From positions 1-64,000 of the forward strand of contig CAVWNY010000004.1 of assembly GCA_963756545.1 (NCBI GenBank): a stretch of DNA of 64,000 nucleotides, read 5' to 3'. The translations under genes and the position numbers were made by a program. Shown here piece after piece: positions 1-8,796 of this stretch (position 1 is its first letter; the number at the start of each line of letters is the position of its first letter). Under the pieces are notes generated by a model that saw only the letters and a program-made list of their open reading frames with translations, was not told where the DNA came from and ran no database searches. The DNA is from DATFDN01 sp963756545 (lineage in GTDB: Bacteria > Pseudomonadota > Alphaproteobacteria > Acetobacterales > Acetobacteraceae).

Positions 1-204
1 AACTTCCTGCACGGGTTCGGCAGCTATCTCATGCCCTCGCTCACGCCGGTTGCCGTCCTGTACGCGGCGATCCCGGTGGCCGGCGTGTTGATCGCCCTGT
101 TCTCGGTGGAGAAGTTGGTAAACGGGTGGCGTCGCGGCTTTCCCGATCCGGGGCCCGATCTGCCGCCGGGTGTCGAGCCGCTCGCGCTCCGGGCAAGGCG
201 ATGA
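1..204 (+). CDS. TRAP transporter small permease (DctQ-like), 3' end only
   Basis: Only the last 67 codons lie in the window. They encode a final membrane segment (PVAVLYAAIPVAGVLIALFS) followed by a polar, proline-rich tail. The TGA at 202-204 overlaps the ATG of the next gene (ATGA), the usual arrangement of small and large TRAP permease subunits. The small subunit is a four-helix membrane protein that supports the large permease in Na+-driven uptake of organic acids delivered by a periplasmic binding protein. The binding-protein gene is not visible and probably lies to the left. The family call rests mainly on the following dctM gene, since this fragment alone is not diagnostic. Confidence 0.75.
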   Translation, partial: NFLHGFGSYLMPSLTPVAVLYAAIPVAGVLIALFSVEKLVNGWRRGFPDPGPDLPPGVEPLALRARR

Positions 205-1544
205 GCGGATCGGAGACCGCCATCGTCGTGATGTGCGGGCTGTTCCTCGCGTTGGGCTACGCCGGCCTGCCGGTGGCGTTCGCGCTGATCGCAGCCGTCG
301 TTGTCGTCGCCGCGATCTTCACCGACCTCACCATCGGCTCCTTGATGGGCCAGCTCTTCAACGGCATCAACGAGCTGGCGTTGTTGGCCATCCCGTTCTT
401 CCTGCTGGTGGGCGAGCTGATGACCTCGGCGCGGATCACGCCCAAGCTCATCGCACTGACCCAGGCGATGGTCGGGCATCTGCGCAGCGGTCTCGCGCAC
501 GTCGTCGCCGTGTCGTGCATGATCTTCGGCGGCATCTCGGGCTCGTCCACCGCCGACACGGTGGCGATCGGGACGGTGCTGATGCCGGCGATGCGCGAGG
601 AGGGCTATACGCCCGCGTTCTCGGCGGCGCTGATCGCCGCTGGCGCATCGATCGCCTCGATGGTACCGCCGTCCATCATGGCGATCGTCTATGGCGCGGT
701 CGGCGACGCCTCGGTGGGCGGGCTGTTCCTCGGCGGCGCCGTGCCGGGCCTGATGGTCTGCATCGGGCTGATGATCTACAGCTATTTCTTCGGCGCGCCC
801 GGCATCAAGAAGCGCCGCGCCACGATCTTCGAGTTCGGCGTCGCGCTGCGCGGCGCGATCCTGCCGCTGATGATCCCGGTCATCATCATCGGCAGTATCC
901 TGGGCGGCATCATAACCCCCGCCGAGGCCGGCATGGCGGCCGTGGTCTATGCGATCGGCGTCCTGCTGCCGCTGATGAACCGGGGCCATTTCCGCCGGCT
1001 GCCGAAGGATTTCGCGATGGCGGCGGTGATGTACGCCATCCCCCTGACCGCCGTGGCCGGCGCCTCCGCCTTCGGGTGGATGCTCGCCTACCTGGGCGGC
1101 GCCGATATCATCATGGGCTGGGTGCAGGCGATGGGCACCACGGATTCCCGCGCCATCTTGTTCTTCGTGGCCCTGCTGTTTTTGATCGTGGGCGACTTCC
1201 TCGACGGGCTGCCGGCCATCATCATCCTGATGCCGGTGATCCTCGCGCTGGAGAAGCTCGGCCACATCAACGCCGTGCACATGGGCGTGGTGGTGATCGT
1301 GACCTTGGCCTTCGGGCTGATCACGCCGCCCTGCGGGATCATCCTGCTGCTGTCATCCTCGCTCGCCGGCGTGTCGTTCTCGCGCGCGCTGCGCCAGTCG
1401 GCACCAATCTACGTCGTGTTCGTGGTGGTGATCTCGGTCATTATCCTGCTGCCCGACACGGTGCTGTTCCTGCCGAGGCACTTCCTGCCGCGCGCGGTCG
1501 GGTGCTTCCCGAAACCGCATGGGGGCGGGTGGATTTGTCCTTAA
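201..1544 (+). CDS. dctM: TRAP transporter large permease (DctM)
   Basis: This 447-aa polytopic inner-membrane protein is the translocating subunit of a tripartite ATP-independent (TRAP) transporter. It shows the DctM pattern of about a dozen hydrophobic segments, with the family-typical stretches GGISGSSTADTVAIG (about residue 114), MVPPSIMAIVYG and LITPPCGIILLL. The start is the ATG inside the ATGA overlap with the small permease. Substrate cannot be told from sequence; C4-dicarboxylates or other organic acids are typical. The tail after LLPDTVLFLP is somewhat longer than usual and its stop overlaps the end of the opposing toxin remnant by a few bases, so the native C-terminus may have been altered when that remnant formed. 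Confidence 0.93.
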   Translation: MSGSETAIVVMCGLFLALGYAGLPVAFALIAAVVVVAAIFTDLTIGSLMGQLFNGINELALLAIPFFLLVGELMTSARITPKLIALTQAMVGHLRSGLAHVVAVSCMIFGGISGSSTADTVAIGTVLMPAMREEGYTPAFSAALIAAGASIASMVPPSIMAIVYGAVGDASVGGLFLGGAVPGLMVCIGLMIYSYFFGAPGIKKRRATIFEFGVALRGAILPLMIPVIIIGSILGGIITPAEAGMAAVVYAIGVLLPLMNRGHFRRLPKDFAMAAVMYAIPLTAVAGASAFGWMLAYLGGADIIMGWVQAMGTTDSRAILFFVALLFLIVGDFLDGLPAIIILMPVILALEKLGHINAVHMGVVVIVTLAFGLITPPCGIILLLSSSLAGVSFSRALRQSAPIYVVFVVVISVIILLPDTVLFLPRHFLPRAVGCFPKPHGGGWICP

Positions 1545-1621
1545 ACGGATTCCACCGCCACCCCGAGCGTGCGCGCGCACGCGGCCATGCGGTGGTCGAA
1601 GGTGGCCAACTTAAGCACCCC
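1541..1621 (-). pseudogene. VapC-type PIN toxin remnant (last 26 codons)
   Basis: Directly after the stop of the Phd-type antitoxin, an open frame of 26 codons reads on to a TAA and contains LATFDHRMAACARTLGV. This matches the usual end of VapC PIN-domain ribonucleases (an LATxDxxLAxxAxxLGV pattern). Everything that should precede it, including the start and the acidic metal-binding residues, is absent. I infer that a deletion joined the antitoxin end to the toxin end. The remnant has no start codon and cannot be a functional toxin. Confidence 0.6.
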
Positions 1622-1903
1622 TCAGCCCAGTTTGAGAGTCTCGATAATCCGGCCATCCCAGTCTTCGTCGCGCATCTGACTGACGAGCGCCACCGCATCG
1701 AAGCCTCGTGTCTTGAGGCGAACCCGCCGCGCCACGACCCAAGCGACATCCTCGCGCGTCATTGGTCGGGGCGCCGGCTGCACCGGCTTCAACTCGATCA
1801 CCGGCGTGCCATGCCGGGTAATGACCACGTCCTCGCCGTTAAGGGCGCGTTCGATCAAATCGGAAAGATGGTTCTTCGCTTCGGCGACGCTGTGCTGTGC
1901 CAT
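1622..1903 (-). CDS. Phd/YefM-family antitoxin, orphaned
   Basis: This 93-aa protein begins with the Phd/YefM core (VAEAKNHLSDLIERALNGED, then VVITRHGTPVIEL). That fold forms a dimer which binds its own promoter, while the C-terminal part (about residues 60-93, with LVSQMRDEDW) normally wraps the toxin. The reading frame is intact. Its toxin partner is reduced to a 26-codon tail immediately downstream, so the antitoxin has no cognate toxin here. It could still repress its own promoter or neutralise a related VapC elsewhere in the genome. Confidence 0.85.
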   Translation of the reverse strand: MAQHSVAEAKNHLSDLIERALNGEDVVITRHGTPVIELKPVQPAPRPMTREDVAWVVARRVRLKTRGFDAVALVSQMRDEDWDGRIIETLKLG

Positions 1904-1934
1904 GGACGCACCGTGGCCAACCGATAGCCAGAAT

Positions 1935-4900
1935 TCAATCCCCGGTCGCCCCCATCTTTGCCGCCAAGCTCGGCACGGCAGCCGCCCGGCGCGGCGCCAG
2001 CCAATGCTGGAGCCGGTCGAGATACAGATAGATCACCGGCGTCGTATAGAGCGTCAGCACCTGCGACAGAGCCAGGCCGCCCACCATCGCGAACCCCAGC
2101 GGCCGGCGCAGCTCCGACCCCGCCCCATGCCCCAGCATCAGCGGCAGTCCCGACAGCATCGCCGCCATCGTGGTCATCAGGATCGGGCGGAAGCGCAGCA
2201 GGCACGCCTGGCGGATCGCCTCCAGCGGGGCCAGCCCGTCGCGGCGCTCGGCGGTGATGGCGAAATCGACCATCATGATCCCGTTTTTCTTGACGATGCC
2301 GATCAGCAGGATGATGCCGATCAGCGCGATCACCGACAGGTCGTAGCCCGCCGCCATCAGCATCAGCAGCGCGCCAACGCCGGCCGAGGGCAGCGTGCTC
2401 AGGATGGTCAGCGGCAGGATGTAGCTCTCGTACAGCACGCCGAGGATCACGTAGACCGTGATCAGCGCCGCCGCGATCAGGTACGGCTGGCCGGCGAGCG
2501 AACTTTGGAACGCCTGGGCGGTGCCCTGGAATGTGCCCTGCAAGCTGGCGGGCACGCGCATCCCGGCCATCTCGGCCTTGATCGCGTCCACCGCCTGACC
2601 GAGTGCCGCGCCCTTGGCGAGGTTGAACGAGATGGTCACCGCCGGGAACTGGCTTTGATGGCTGATCGACAGCGGCTGCACCGGCGCGGTCGTCCACTTG
2701 GCGAGGCCGGACAGCGGCACTGTCGCGCCGCTGGCAGAGCGGACATACAATTGGTTCAAGGTTGCCACGTCGCTCGCGAGGCCGGGCAGCACCTCGAGGA
2801 TCACGTGATAGGAGTTGATCTGCGTGAAATACTGGGTGACCTGGCGCTGGCCGAAGGCGTCGTACAACGTGTCGTCGATTGCCTGCAGGGTCACGCCGAG
2901 CCGCGCCGCCTGGTCGCGGTCGATCCGCAGCGTGGTGGTCAGCCCCGACATCTGCTGATCGGTGGTCACGTCGCGCAGCATCGGCAGGGCGCGCAGCCGG
3001 TCCAGCACGCGCGGCGCCCACTGGAACAGCTCGGCGAGATCGGCGTCCTGCAAGGTGTACTGGTATTCGGTCTTCGACAGCCGCCCGCCCACGCGGATGT
3101 CCTGCGCGGCCTGCATGAACAGCCGCCCGCCCTCGATCCCCGCGAGCTTGGGCCGGATGCGGTTGATGAAGTCCTGGGCGGTGCGTCCGGCACGTTCCTC
3201 GAACGGCTTGAGCGCGATGAACATGCGGCCGTTGTTCAGCGTCTGGCCGCCGATGCCCGAGCCGACGGTCGCGTTGTAGCTCGCCACATCCGGATCGGCC
3301 GCGATGACCGCGCCCAGCCGGGCCTGGATGCGCGACATCTCCTTGAACGAGACGCCCTCCGCGCCCTCGCTGATGCCGATGACGACGCCGGTGTCCTGAG
3401 CCGGGAAGAAGCCTTTGGGAATGTCGACATAGAGCAGGATGGTGACCGCCACGGTGGCGAGGAACGTCAGCAGGGTGGTGAAGCTGTGCCGCAGCGCGAC
3501 GTCGAGCGTGCGGCGATAGAATGCCAGCAGCCCGGAGAACCCCGCCTCGACCACCCGCCACAGCCGGCCGTGGCCGCCCGGATCGTGTCGCAGGAAGCGC
3601 GCGCACATCATCGGCGTGAGAGTGAGCGAGACGAATGCCGACAGCAGCACCGCGACGGTCACCGTCACCGCGAATTCCCGGAACAGGCGGCCCACGATGC
3701 CGCCCATCAGCAGCAGCGGAATGAACACCGCGACCAGCGACAGGCTGATCGAGACGATCGTGAACCCGATCTCGCCCGCCCCCTTCAGCGCCGCCTCCAT
3801 GGAGGTCATCCCGTCCTCGACGTGGCGGTGGATGTTCTCCAGCATCACGATCGCATCGTCGACGACGAACCCGACCGAGATGGTCAGCGCCATCAGCGAC
3901 AGGTTATCGAGACTGAAGCCAAACAGGTACATCGCCGCGCAGGTGCAGATCAGCGCCACCGGGACGGTGATCGCCGGGATGACGGTGGCCCACACGCTGC
4001 GCAGGAACAGGAAGATCACCATCACGACGAGACAGACGGCGAGAACCAGCGTGAACTGCACGTCGGCGACCGACGCGCGGATCGTCTGCGTGCGATCCAT
4101 CACCACGCCGACATGAACCGAGGGCGGGATCGCGGCCTCTAGCCGAGGCAGCGCGCGCTTGATGCGATCCACCGTGTCAATGACGTTGGCGCCGGGCTGC
4201 TTGAACACCAGCAGGATGATGCCGGGTTTGCCGTTCTGCCAGCCGGCGAGCGTCGCGTTCTCCGGCCCGTCCACCGCCTGGCCGATGTCGCGCACCCGCA
4301 CGGGGGCGCCGTTGCGCCAGGCGAGGATGACGTCGTTAAATTCGGCGGCGCGCGTGAGCTGGTCGTTGTCATAGATCGTGAAGTCGCGGCGGTCGGCGTC
4401 GATGTTGCCTTTCGGGGCGCTGACCGACGCATTGACCAGGGCGGGGCGCACGTCCTCGAGCGTCAGGCCCATCGCGGCGAGCTTCGCCGGATCGACCTGC
4501 ACGCGAATCGACCGCTTCTGCTCTCCCCCGATATAGACTTGACCCACCCCCGCTATCTGCGAGATCTGCTGGCTGAGGATGTTGTCGGCGTAGTCGTCCG
4601 CCTCGATCAGCGGCATCGCGTCCGATTGCACCGACAGGATCAGGATCGGGCTGTCGGAGGGATTGATCTTCCAGTAGTTCGGCGAGGCCGGCAGGTTTTT
4701 CGGCAGTTGCCCGCTGGCCGCGTTGATCTGCGCCTGGATGTCGCCCGCCGCCGCGTCGATGTTCCGGTCGAGGTCGAACTGGATGACGATCTGGGTCTGG
4801 CCCAGCACGTTGATGGACGTCATCTGCGCGACGCCCGGAATCTGCGCGAACTCGCGCTCCAGCGGCTGGGCGACCGTGCTCGCCATCGTCTCGGGGCTGG

Positions 4901-5060
4901 CGCCGGGGAACTTGGCGTTCACCAGGATGGTCGGAAAATCCACGCGCGGCAGCGGCGCCACGGGAAGGAACGGGTACGCAGCGAGCCCGATCAGTACCAG
5001 CGCCGCCATGATCAGCGAGGTGCCGATCGGGCGCCGGATGAACGGGGTCGAAATGCTCAT
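1935..5060 (-). CDS. RND multidrug efflux permease (HAE1, MdtB/MdtC-like)
   Basis: This 1041-aa inner-membrane proton antiporter has the full RND layout: an N-terminal helix, two large periplasmic loops and two six-helix bundles. The proton-relay pair is present in TM4 (GFVVDDAIVMLEN, D401-D402), as is the TM10 lysine (GIVKKNGIMMVDF). The N-terminal part (LPRVDFPTILVNAKFPGASP) is closer to MdtB/MdtC than to AcrB. Its ATG overlaps the stop of the adaptor gene by 4 nt, so pump and adaptor are co-translated. No outer-membrane channel gene lies in the window, and it presumably uses one encoded elsewhere. MdtBC works as a heterotrimer with two permeases; here only one is encoded, which suggests a homotrimer. 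Confidence 0.95.
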   Translation of the reverse strand: MSISTPFIRRPIGTSLIMAALVLIGLAAYPFLPVAPLPRVDFPTILVNAKFPGASPETMASTVAQPLEREFAQIPGVAQMTSINVLGQTQIVIQFDLDRNIDAAAGDIQAQINAASGQLPKNLPASPNYWKINPSDSPILILSVQSDAMPLIEADDYADNILSQQISQIAGVGQVYIGGEQKRSIRVQVDPAKLAAMGLTLEDVRPALVNASVSAPKGNIDADRRDFTIYDNDQLTRAAEFNDVILAWRNGAPVRVRDIGQAVDGPENATLAGWQNGKPGIILLVFKQPGANVIDTVDRIKRALPRLEAAIPPSVHVGVVMDRTQTIRASVADVQFTLVLAVCLVVMVIFLFLRSVWATVIPAITVPVALICTCAAMYLFGFSLDNLSLMALTISVGFVVDDAIVMLENIHRHVEDGMTSMEAALKGAGEIGFTIVSISLSLVAVFIPLLLMGGIVGRLFREFAVTVTVAVLLSAFVSLTLTPMMCARFLRHDPGGHGRLWRVVEAGFSGLLAFYRRTLDVALRHSFTTLLTFLATVAVTILLYVDIPKGFFPAQDTGVVIGISEGAEGVSFKEMSRIQARLGAVIAADPDVASYNATVGSGIGGQTLNNGRMFIALKPFEERAGRTAQDFINRIRPKLAGIEGGRLFMQAAQDIRVGGRLSKTEYQYTLQDADLAELFQWAPRVLDRLRALPMLRDVTTDQQMSGLTTTLRIDRDQAARLGVTLQAIDDTLYDAFGQRQVTQYFTQINSYHVILEVLPGLASDVATLNQLYVRSASGATVPLSGLAKWTTAPVQPLSISHQSQFPAVTISFNLAKGAALGQAVDAIKAEMAGMRVPASLQGTFQGTAQAFQSSLAGQPYLIAAALITVYVILGVLYESYILPLTILSTLPSAGVGALLMLMAAGYDLSVIALIGIILLIGIVKKNGIMMVDFAITAERRDGLAPLEAIRQACLLRFRPILMTTMAAMLSGLPLMLGHGAGSELRRPLGFAMVGGLALSQVLTLYTTPVIYLYLDRLQHWLAPRRAAAVPSLAAKMGATGD

Positions 5061-6226
5061 GCCGGGCCCTTCTCCCGCACCGTGGCGACCCGCGCGCCGT
5101 CCGTCAGCCGCGATTGCCCTGCCGTCACCACCACCGCCCCATCCGGCAATCCGCTCGCAACGACCGCCGTATGGCCGTCATCGGGGCCGAGCGTGACACT
5201 CTGACGCGCCGCCGTGCCGTCCGGGCGCACCACATAGACGAACAACCCGCTCGGCCCGTGCTGCACGGCGTTCGACGGAACGGTCAGCGCATTGCGGTCC
5301 GTGTCCAGCAGCAGCCGGGCTCGGACGAACTGGCCCGGCCAGAGCTGCCCGGTCGCGTTCGGAAACACCGCCTTCAACCGGATAGTGCCGGTGCTGGGAT
5401 CGACCGCGTTGTCGATCGTCAGCAGCGCGCCCTGATCCAACGGCGCGCTGCCCTCGGGGGGCAGTGCCGCCACGGGCAGCCGGCGCGCGCGCATCGCCGC
5501 ACCAAGACGCGGCAGATCCTCCTGTGGCAAGGTGAAGACCACCGCGATGGGGTGGATCTGGGTGATGGTCATGATCGGCGCCGCATCCCCCGCGCGGATC
5601 AGGTTTCCGGGGTCGATCTGGCGCAGGCCGACGCGCCCGTCGAACGGTGCGGCGATCGCGCAGAATCCGACATTGATCCGCGCCGCCTCCACCGCCGCCG
5701 CGTCGGCCGCGACGGCCGCCGTGAGCTGGGCGACATTGGCCTGGTTCTGGTCGAGCTGCTGGTGCGAGGCGAAATCCTGCCGTATCAGCGCGCTGGTGCG
5801 ACCCAGATCCCGCCGCGCGTTGGCGAGCTGCGCCTCGTCCTGCTGCTTCTTCGCCTCGGCCTGATCGAGCGCCGCCTGGTAGGGGCGTGAATCGATCACC
5901 GCCACGACCTCGCCCGCCTTGACCTCCTGGCCCTCCTGAACCGGGACCTGCATCAGCGTGCCGTCCACGCGGGCGCGCACCTGCACGGCGTTGTTGGACT
6001 GGACGGTGCCGAGCCCGGCGAGATAGACCGAAACGTCCCGCCGCTCGGCCGTGGCGGTGGAGACGGGCACGCCGGCCTGGCTGGCGGAAGGTGCGGGTTC
6101 CTGCGCCGCCGGCCGGCGCGCGGCGAACGAGCCGGCGAGGGCGGTCGCGACCAGGATCGCCGCCGCCCAGCCGGACCATCCGGCGGGCCAGGAAGGCAAG
6201 CGGCGACGAGCCGGATCGATCATCAA
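5057..6226 (-). CDS. RND efflux periplasmic adaptor (MdtA-like)
   Basis: This 389-aa membrane-fusion protein links the RND permease to an outer-membrane channel. It has an N-terminal anchor (AAAILVATALAGSFA), then a lipoyl-type beta domain split by a helical hairpin rich in A, Q and K (about residues 105-165), then beta-barrel and membrane-proximal domains. The stretch PVQEGQEVKAGEVVAVIDSR is the first lipoyl half and IAAPFDGRVGLRQIDPGNLI the second. It is the first gene of the two-gene pump operon. The 132 nt upstream contain no gene and should hold the operon promoter; no regulator is encoded nearby. Confidence 0.94.
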   Translation of the reverse strand: MMIDPARRRLPSWPAGWSGWAAAILVATALAGSFAARRPAAQEPAPSASQAGVPVSTATAERRDVSVYLAGLGTVQSNNAVQVRARVDGTLMQVPVQEGQEVKAGEVVAVIDSRPYQAALDQAEAKKQQDEAQLANARRDLGRTSALIRQDFASHQQLDQNQANVAQLTAAVAADAAAVEAARINVGFCAIAAPFDGRVGLRQIDPGNLIRAGDAAPIMTITQIHPIAVVFTLPQEDLPRLGAAMRARRLPVAALPPEGSAPLDQGALLTIDNAVDPSTGTIRLKAVFPNATGQLWPGQFVRARLLLDTDRNALTVPSNAVQHGPSGLFVYVVRPDGTAARQSVTLGPDDGHTAVVASGLPDGAVVVTAGQSRLTDGARVATVREKGPA

Positions 6227-6358
6227 GCGGACCTTTGCAAACGAAACGGCGTGGGAAACGCCCGGCCATCCTGCTCAGGGTCGGTCGCCCGCTTATCAAT
6301 AGTCGGGAAGACCAACTCGCGGTCAAGCGTCCTCGAACCGCGGTGGACCCCGGGCGTC

Positions 6359-6955
6359 CTAATCCTCGGCCACCCCAAGGGCGCGGCGGAAGCGGTCGGC
6401 CAGATGCGCGCCGTCGCGCGGCGGCAGGTGCCGGGGCTTCTCCTCGGGCGAGATGCGAACGACCGCGAACAGCCTCTCGGCGCGGAGCCGTGGGCGCAGC
6501 GCGACGACCTCGTCCATGTCCCGCGCGGTCGCGGTCGCGGGCCAGCCGCAGGCGGCGGCGACTGCCGCGAGGTCCGTCGCGTGCGCGGTGTGGCTGCGCT
6601 GGGCGCCGGTTTCGCCGTAGCGGGCGTTGTCCAGCACGGCGATGGCGAGGTTCGGCGCGGGGGCGGTGGCGATCGTCGCCAGCGCGCCGAGGCCCATCAG
6701 CATCTCCCCATCGCCGGTCAGCACCAGCACGCGCCGACGCGGCTGGGCCAGCGCGAGGCCGAGCCCCAGCATGGCGGCGCCCCCCATCGCGCCCCAAAGA
6801 TAGAAATTCAGCGGCCGGTCGCCTGCGGCGGCGGCGTCGTAGGTCGCGGCACCCAGCCCGGTAACGACCAGCAGATCACCCCCTTCTTGACCATGGGGCT
6901 CGCGCAGGAGCGCGGCGGCGACCTCGCGGCGGTCCAGGGTTCCCTCGTTCCTCAT
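6359..6955 (-). CDS. ThDP-dependent decarboxylase, small C-terminal (ComE-type) subunit
   Basis: This 198-aa protein carries the thiamine-diphosphate-binding half of a split decarboxylase. The GDG motif is in LTGDGEMLMGLGALATIA, followed about 25 residues later by the N of VLDNARYG. The start is the ATG inside an ATGA overlap with the preceding subunit; a longer frame extends upstream but only shadows that gene. The split into two short polypeptides resembles sulfopyruvate decarboxylase (ComD/ComE) and phosphonopyruvate decarboxylase relatives. The substrate is therefore probably a 3-carbon 2-oxoacid carrying an acidic group, but no coenzyme M, phosphonate or taurine genes are near enough to decide. 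Confidence 0.82.
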   Translation of the reverse strand: MRNEGTLDRREVAAALLREPHGQEGGDLLVVTGLGAATYDAAAAGDRPLNFYLWGAMGGAAMLGLGLALAQPRRRVLVLTGDGEMLMGLGALATIATAPAPNLAIAVLDNARYGETGAQRSHTAHATDLAAVAAACGWPATATARDMDEVVALRPRLRAERLFAVVRISPEEKPRHLPPRDGAHLADRFRRALGVAED

Positions 6956-7470
6956 TTCACGAACACCTTCGACCCGATCAGGCGTTGGCCGAGCAGCACC
7001 GCCACGGGCACCGCGCTGTCGAAAGCGAGGGATGCGGACGCCGCGACCACCTCGGCGGCGTCTCCCGGATGGTCGGCCCGGCGGACATGCACACCGGCGG
7101 CGTTCAGAACGGCGGCCGTGGCTGCACCCATCGGCACCTGCCAGGGATTGAACTCCCCCCACTCGCCGCGCATCGTGACCAGCGTCAGGAAAGGCATCCG
7201 GCAGTTGACCGGCAAGGAGAGCATGTTGATGCAGTTGCCGACCCCGGAGGACTGCATCAGCAGGGCGGCGCGGCTGCCGCCGAGCCAGGCGCCGGCCGCG
7301 AGGGCGATGCCCTCCTCCTCCGTGGTCAGCACGACCGCTGCCATGTCGGTGTCGGCATGGGCCGCCTCGATGAGCGCGGCATGTCCGGCGTCCGGCACGT
7401 AAGCGATCTGGGTCACACGCGCGCGCTTCAGCGCGGCGTACACCTCCGCCTGCCAGTCCTGTGATGGCAT
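6952..7470 (-). CDS. ThDP-dependent decarboxylase, N-terminal (ComD-type) subunit
   Basis: This 172-aa protein is the pyrimidine-binding half of the split ThDP enzyme. It contains the catalytic-glutamate region VVLTTEEEGIALAAGAWLGG and the family-typical LLMQSSGVGNCINML. The two subunits together equal one full pyruvate-decarboxylase-type catalytic core without the central domain. It is the first gene of the pair, with a start at an ATG followed by PSQDWQAEVYAAL; upstream codons in the same frame are arginine-rich and unlike coding sequence. It forms an active site only with the ComE-type partner, which it overlaps by 4 nt. Confidence 0.8.
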   Translation of the reverse strand: MPSQDWQAEVYAALKRARVTQIAYVPDAGHAALIEAAHADTDMAAVVLTTEEEGIALAAGAWLGGSRAALLMQSSGVGNCINMLSLPVNCRMPFLTLVTMRGEWGEFNPWQVPMGAATAAVLNAAGVHVRRADHPGDAAEVVAASASLAFDSAVPVAVLLGQRLIGSKVFVK

Positions 7471-7536
7471 CGCTGTCCTCCTCGGGCGCCTATGCTGCCC
7501 GGGGCGGCGTCGGCGGGCAAACTCCACATGCGCGGA

Positions 7537-8298
7537 TCAGCCCGGCGCGATGGCCTCGTTCGGCAGCGCGCCCCAGAAATCGCCGCGGCGGAGCCATCCG
7601 CGATAATCGCCCACCTGCACCTGGCACCAGTCCGCGCCGGCGGCGCAGGAGCGGATGCGCCCGACGACGCCGGGCTGGAGGATGGCGACCGCGCGTGCGG
7701 TCGCCTCTGCGCTCTTGCGCAGGGTGCGGTCGGCGCCCGTGACCACGAAGTCACGCCGCCCGAACAGGGTCGCCTCGTGAACCCAGCCCTTGACCCCATC
7801 GGGCGCCGTAACCAGGCGCCAGACCTCGAACTCCCGGTCGATCTGGACCGGCAGGCCGCGCCGCTTGTAAAGCCACTCGATCGGATAGCGCTGGCCGGGC
7901 CCCGCCCGCAGATTGACGTCATCGGCCCGCAGCGAGGCGAAGCGGGGCAGCGGTAGCCCGGTTACGCTGCCCTTGCCGGGACTGTCCGGCGGCGGTGCGG
8001 GTTTCGCGCCAGGCTTGCCTCCCGCCGCAGTTCCCGCAGCATCGACGTGCTCGCTGCCCGGCGCCTTGGCGGGCGACTTGGAGACTGTGGACTTATGCGC
8101 CGCCTTGCCGGCCGATTTGGCCTTTTCGCCCGTCTTGACGGTCGCGCCACGCGGCGCCTGACGTACCGGCCCTCGAGGCGCCGCGAGGACGTGCGGATTC
8201 TCGTGACCCGGTAGCCCCGCCGGCGCCTGGGCCAACGCCGCGGACAGCGGCACGCAAATGACCAACGCGAGACCAAGGCCAAGTTGGCGGACACCCAT
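7537..8298 (-). CDS. secreted protein with bacterial SH3 (SH3_4-type) domains
   Basis: This 253-aa protein starts with a clear signal peptide (GLGLALVICVPLSAALAQA). A long low-complexity linker rich in K, A, P and G follows (about residues 40-115), then two SH3-like modules. The first contains ASLRADDVNLRAGPGQRYPI, the hallmark of this family, and the second ends in YRGWLRRGDFWGALPNEAI. Such periplasmic SH3 proteins are thought to bind peptidoglycan. The cationic Lys/Ala linker would suit tethering to the wall. It is a single gene next to the tRNA-Pro gene and has no obvious operon partners. Confidence 0.82.
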   Translation of the reverse strand: MGVRQLGLGLALVICVPLSAALAQAPAGLPGHENPHVLAAPRGPVRQAPRGATVKTGEKAKSAGKAAHKSTVSKSPAKAPGSEHVDAAGTAAGGKPGAKPAPPPDSPGKGSVTGLPLPRFASLRADDVNLRAGPGQRYPIEWLYKRRGLPVQIDREFEVWRLVTAPDGVKGWVHEATLFGRRDFVVTGADRTLRKSAEATARAVAILQPGVVGRIRSCAAGADWCQVQVGDYRGWLRRGDFWGALPNEAIAPG

Positions 8299-8404
8299 GA
8301 ACCATCAGTGCCAAACCGCACGGACTCGGGTCAAGCTTGACGGGCAAGTTTCGACACGCGCGTCTTGTCGGCCGGCTCCACTCGGGCTATACGCCCGCCT
8401 CGGC

Positions 8405-8481
8405 CGGAGTGTAGCTCAGCCTGGTAGAGCACTGTGTTCGGGACGCAGGGGCCGGAGGTTCGAATCCTCTCACTCCGACCA
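8405..8481 (+). tRNA. tRNA-Pro (CGG)
   Basis: A complete 77-nt cloverleaf with CCA encoded. The acceptor arms CGGAGTG and CACTCCG pair perfectly. The anticodon stem CTGTG/CGCAG (8432-8436 and 8444-8448) encloses the loop TTCGGGA with anticodon CGG at 8439-8441. The T-arm has GGTTCGAATCC. It decodes the frequent proline codon CCG of this GC-rich genome. Confidence 0.97.
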
Positions 8482-8528
8482 CCGCCTCGAAACGGCGCCT
8501 TATGCGTGTAGGCGCCGCCGGCGCATAT

Positions 8529-8708
8529 CTACATGCCTTGCTTGACCTTCTCGGCGGAATTCGTGACCGCGCGGCCGGTTGCGCTCACGTCCTGGCCAAC
8601 GCCGGCCGTCGTGTTGCAGGCACTCAGCATCACGAGCGCGCCGCCAAGGATGAAGCTCGCAAGCAACGCGGCTGTCACGCCGTGACGCAGATGGCCGATG
8701 TTTCTCAT
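8529..8708 (-). CDS. entericidin A/B-family small lipoprotein
   Basis: This 59-aa protein has a hydrophobic signal ending in a lipobox-like LSAC, so the mature lipoprotein begins CNTTAGVGQDVSATGRAV. It then has the entericidin signature of a short helical tail, NSAEKVKQGM. I chose the ATG before RNIGHLRHG because a GAGG Shine-Dalgarno lies just upstream; an earlier in-frame ATG would add an arginine-rich stretch before the signal. Entericidins are small cell-envelope lipoproteins, in enterobacteria linked to stationary phase and programmed lysis. Their role in alphaproteobacteria is largely undefined. Confidence 0.88.
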   Translation of the reverse strand: MRNIGHLRHGVTAALLASFILGGALVMLSACNTTAGVGQDVSATGRAVTNSAEKVKQGM

Positions 8709-8796
8709 CTTGCCTCTCCTCGGGATTTGCCGGTCCCGAATGATTGCCCGGCGCACCGATCCGAATCAAGCCCCGCGCGGCTGTCTCGGCCCTTTC

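Noticed and set aside
24..1280. A 418-codon minus-strand frame opposite dctM
   Set aside because: Low-complexity His/Asp/Arg-rich shadow of a membrane-protein gene on the other strand.
1713..4142. A very long plus-strand frame (809 codons) opposite the RND permease
   Set aside because: Composition is dominated by H, R, Q and D, as expected from the antisense of a GC-rich gene, with no domains; the opposite strand encodes a clear efflux permease.
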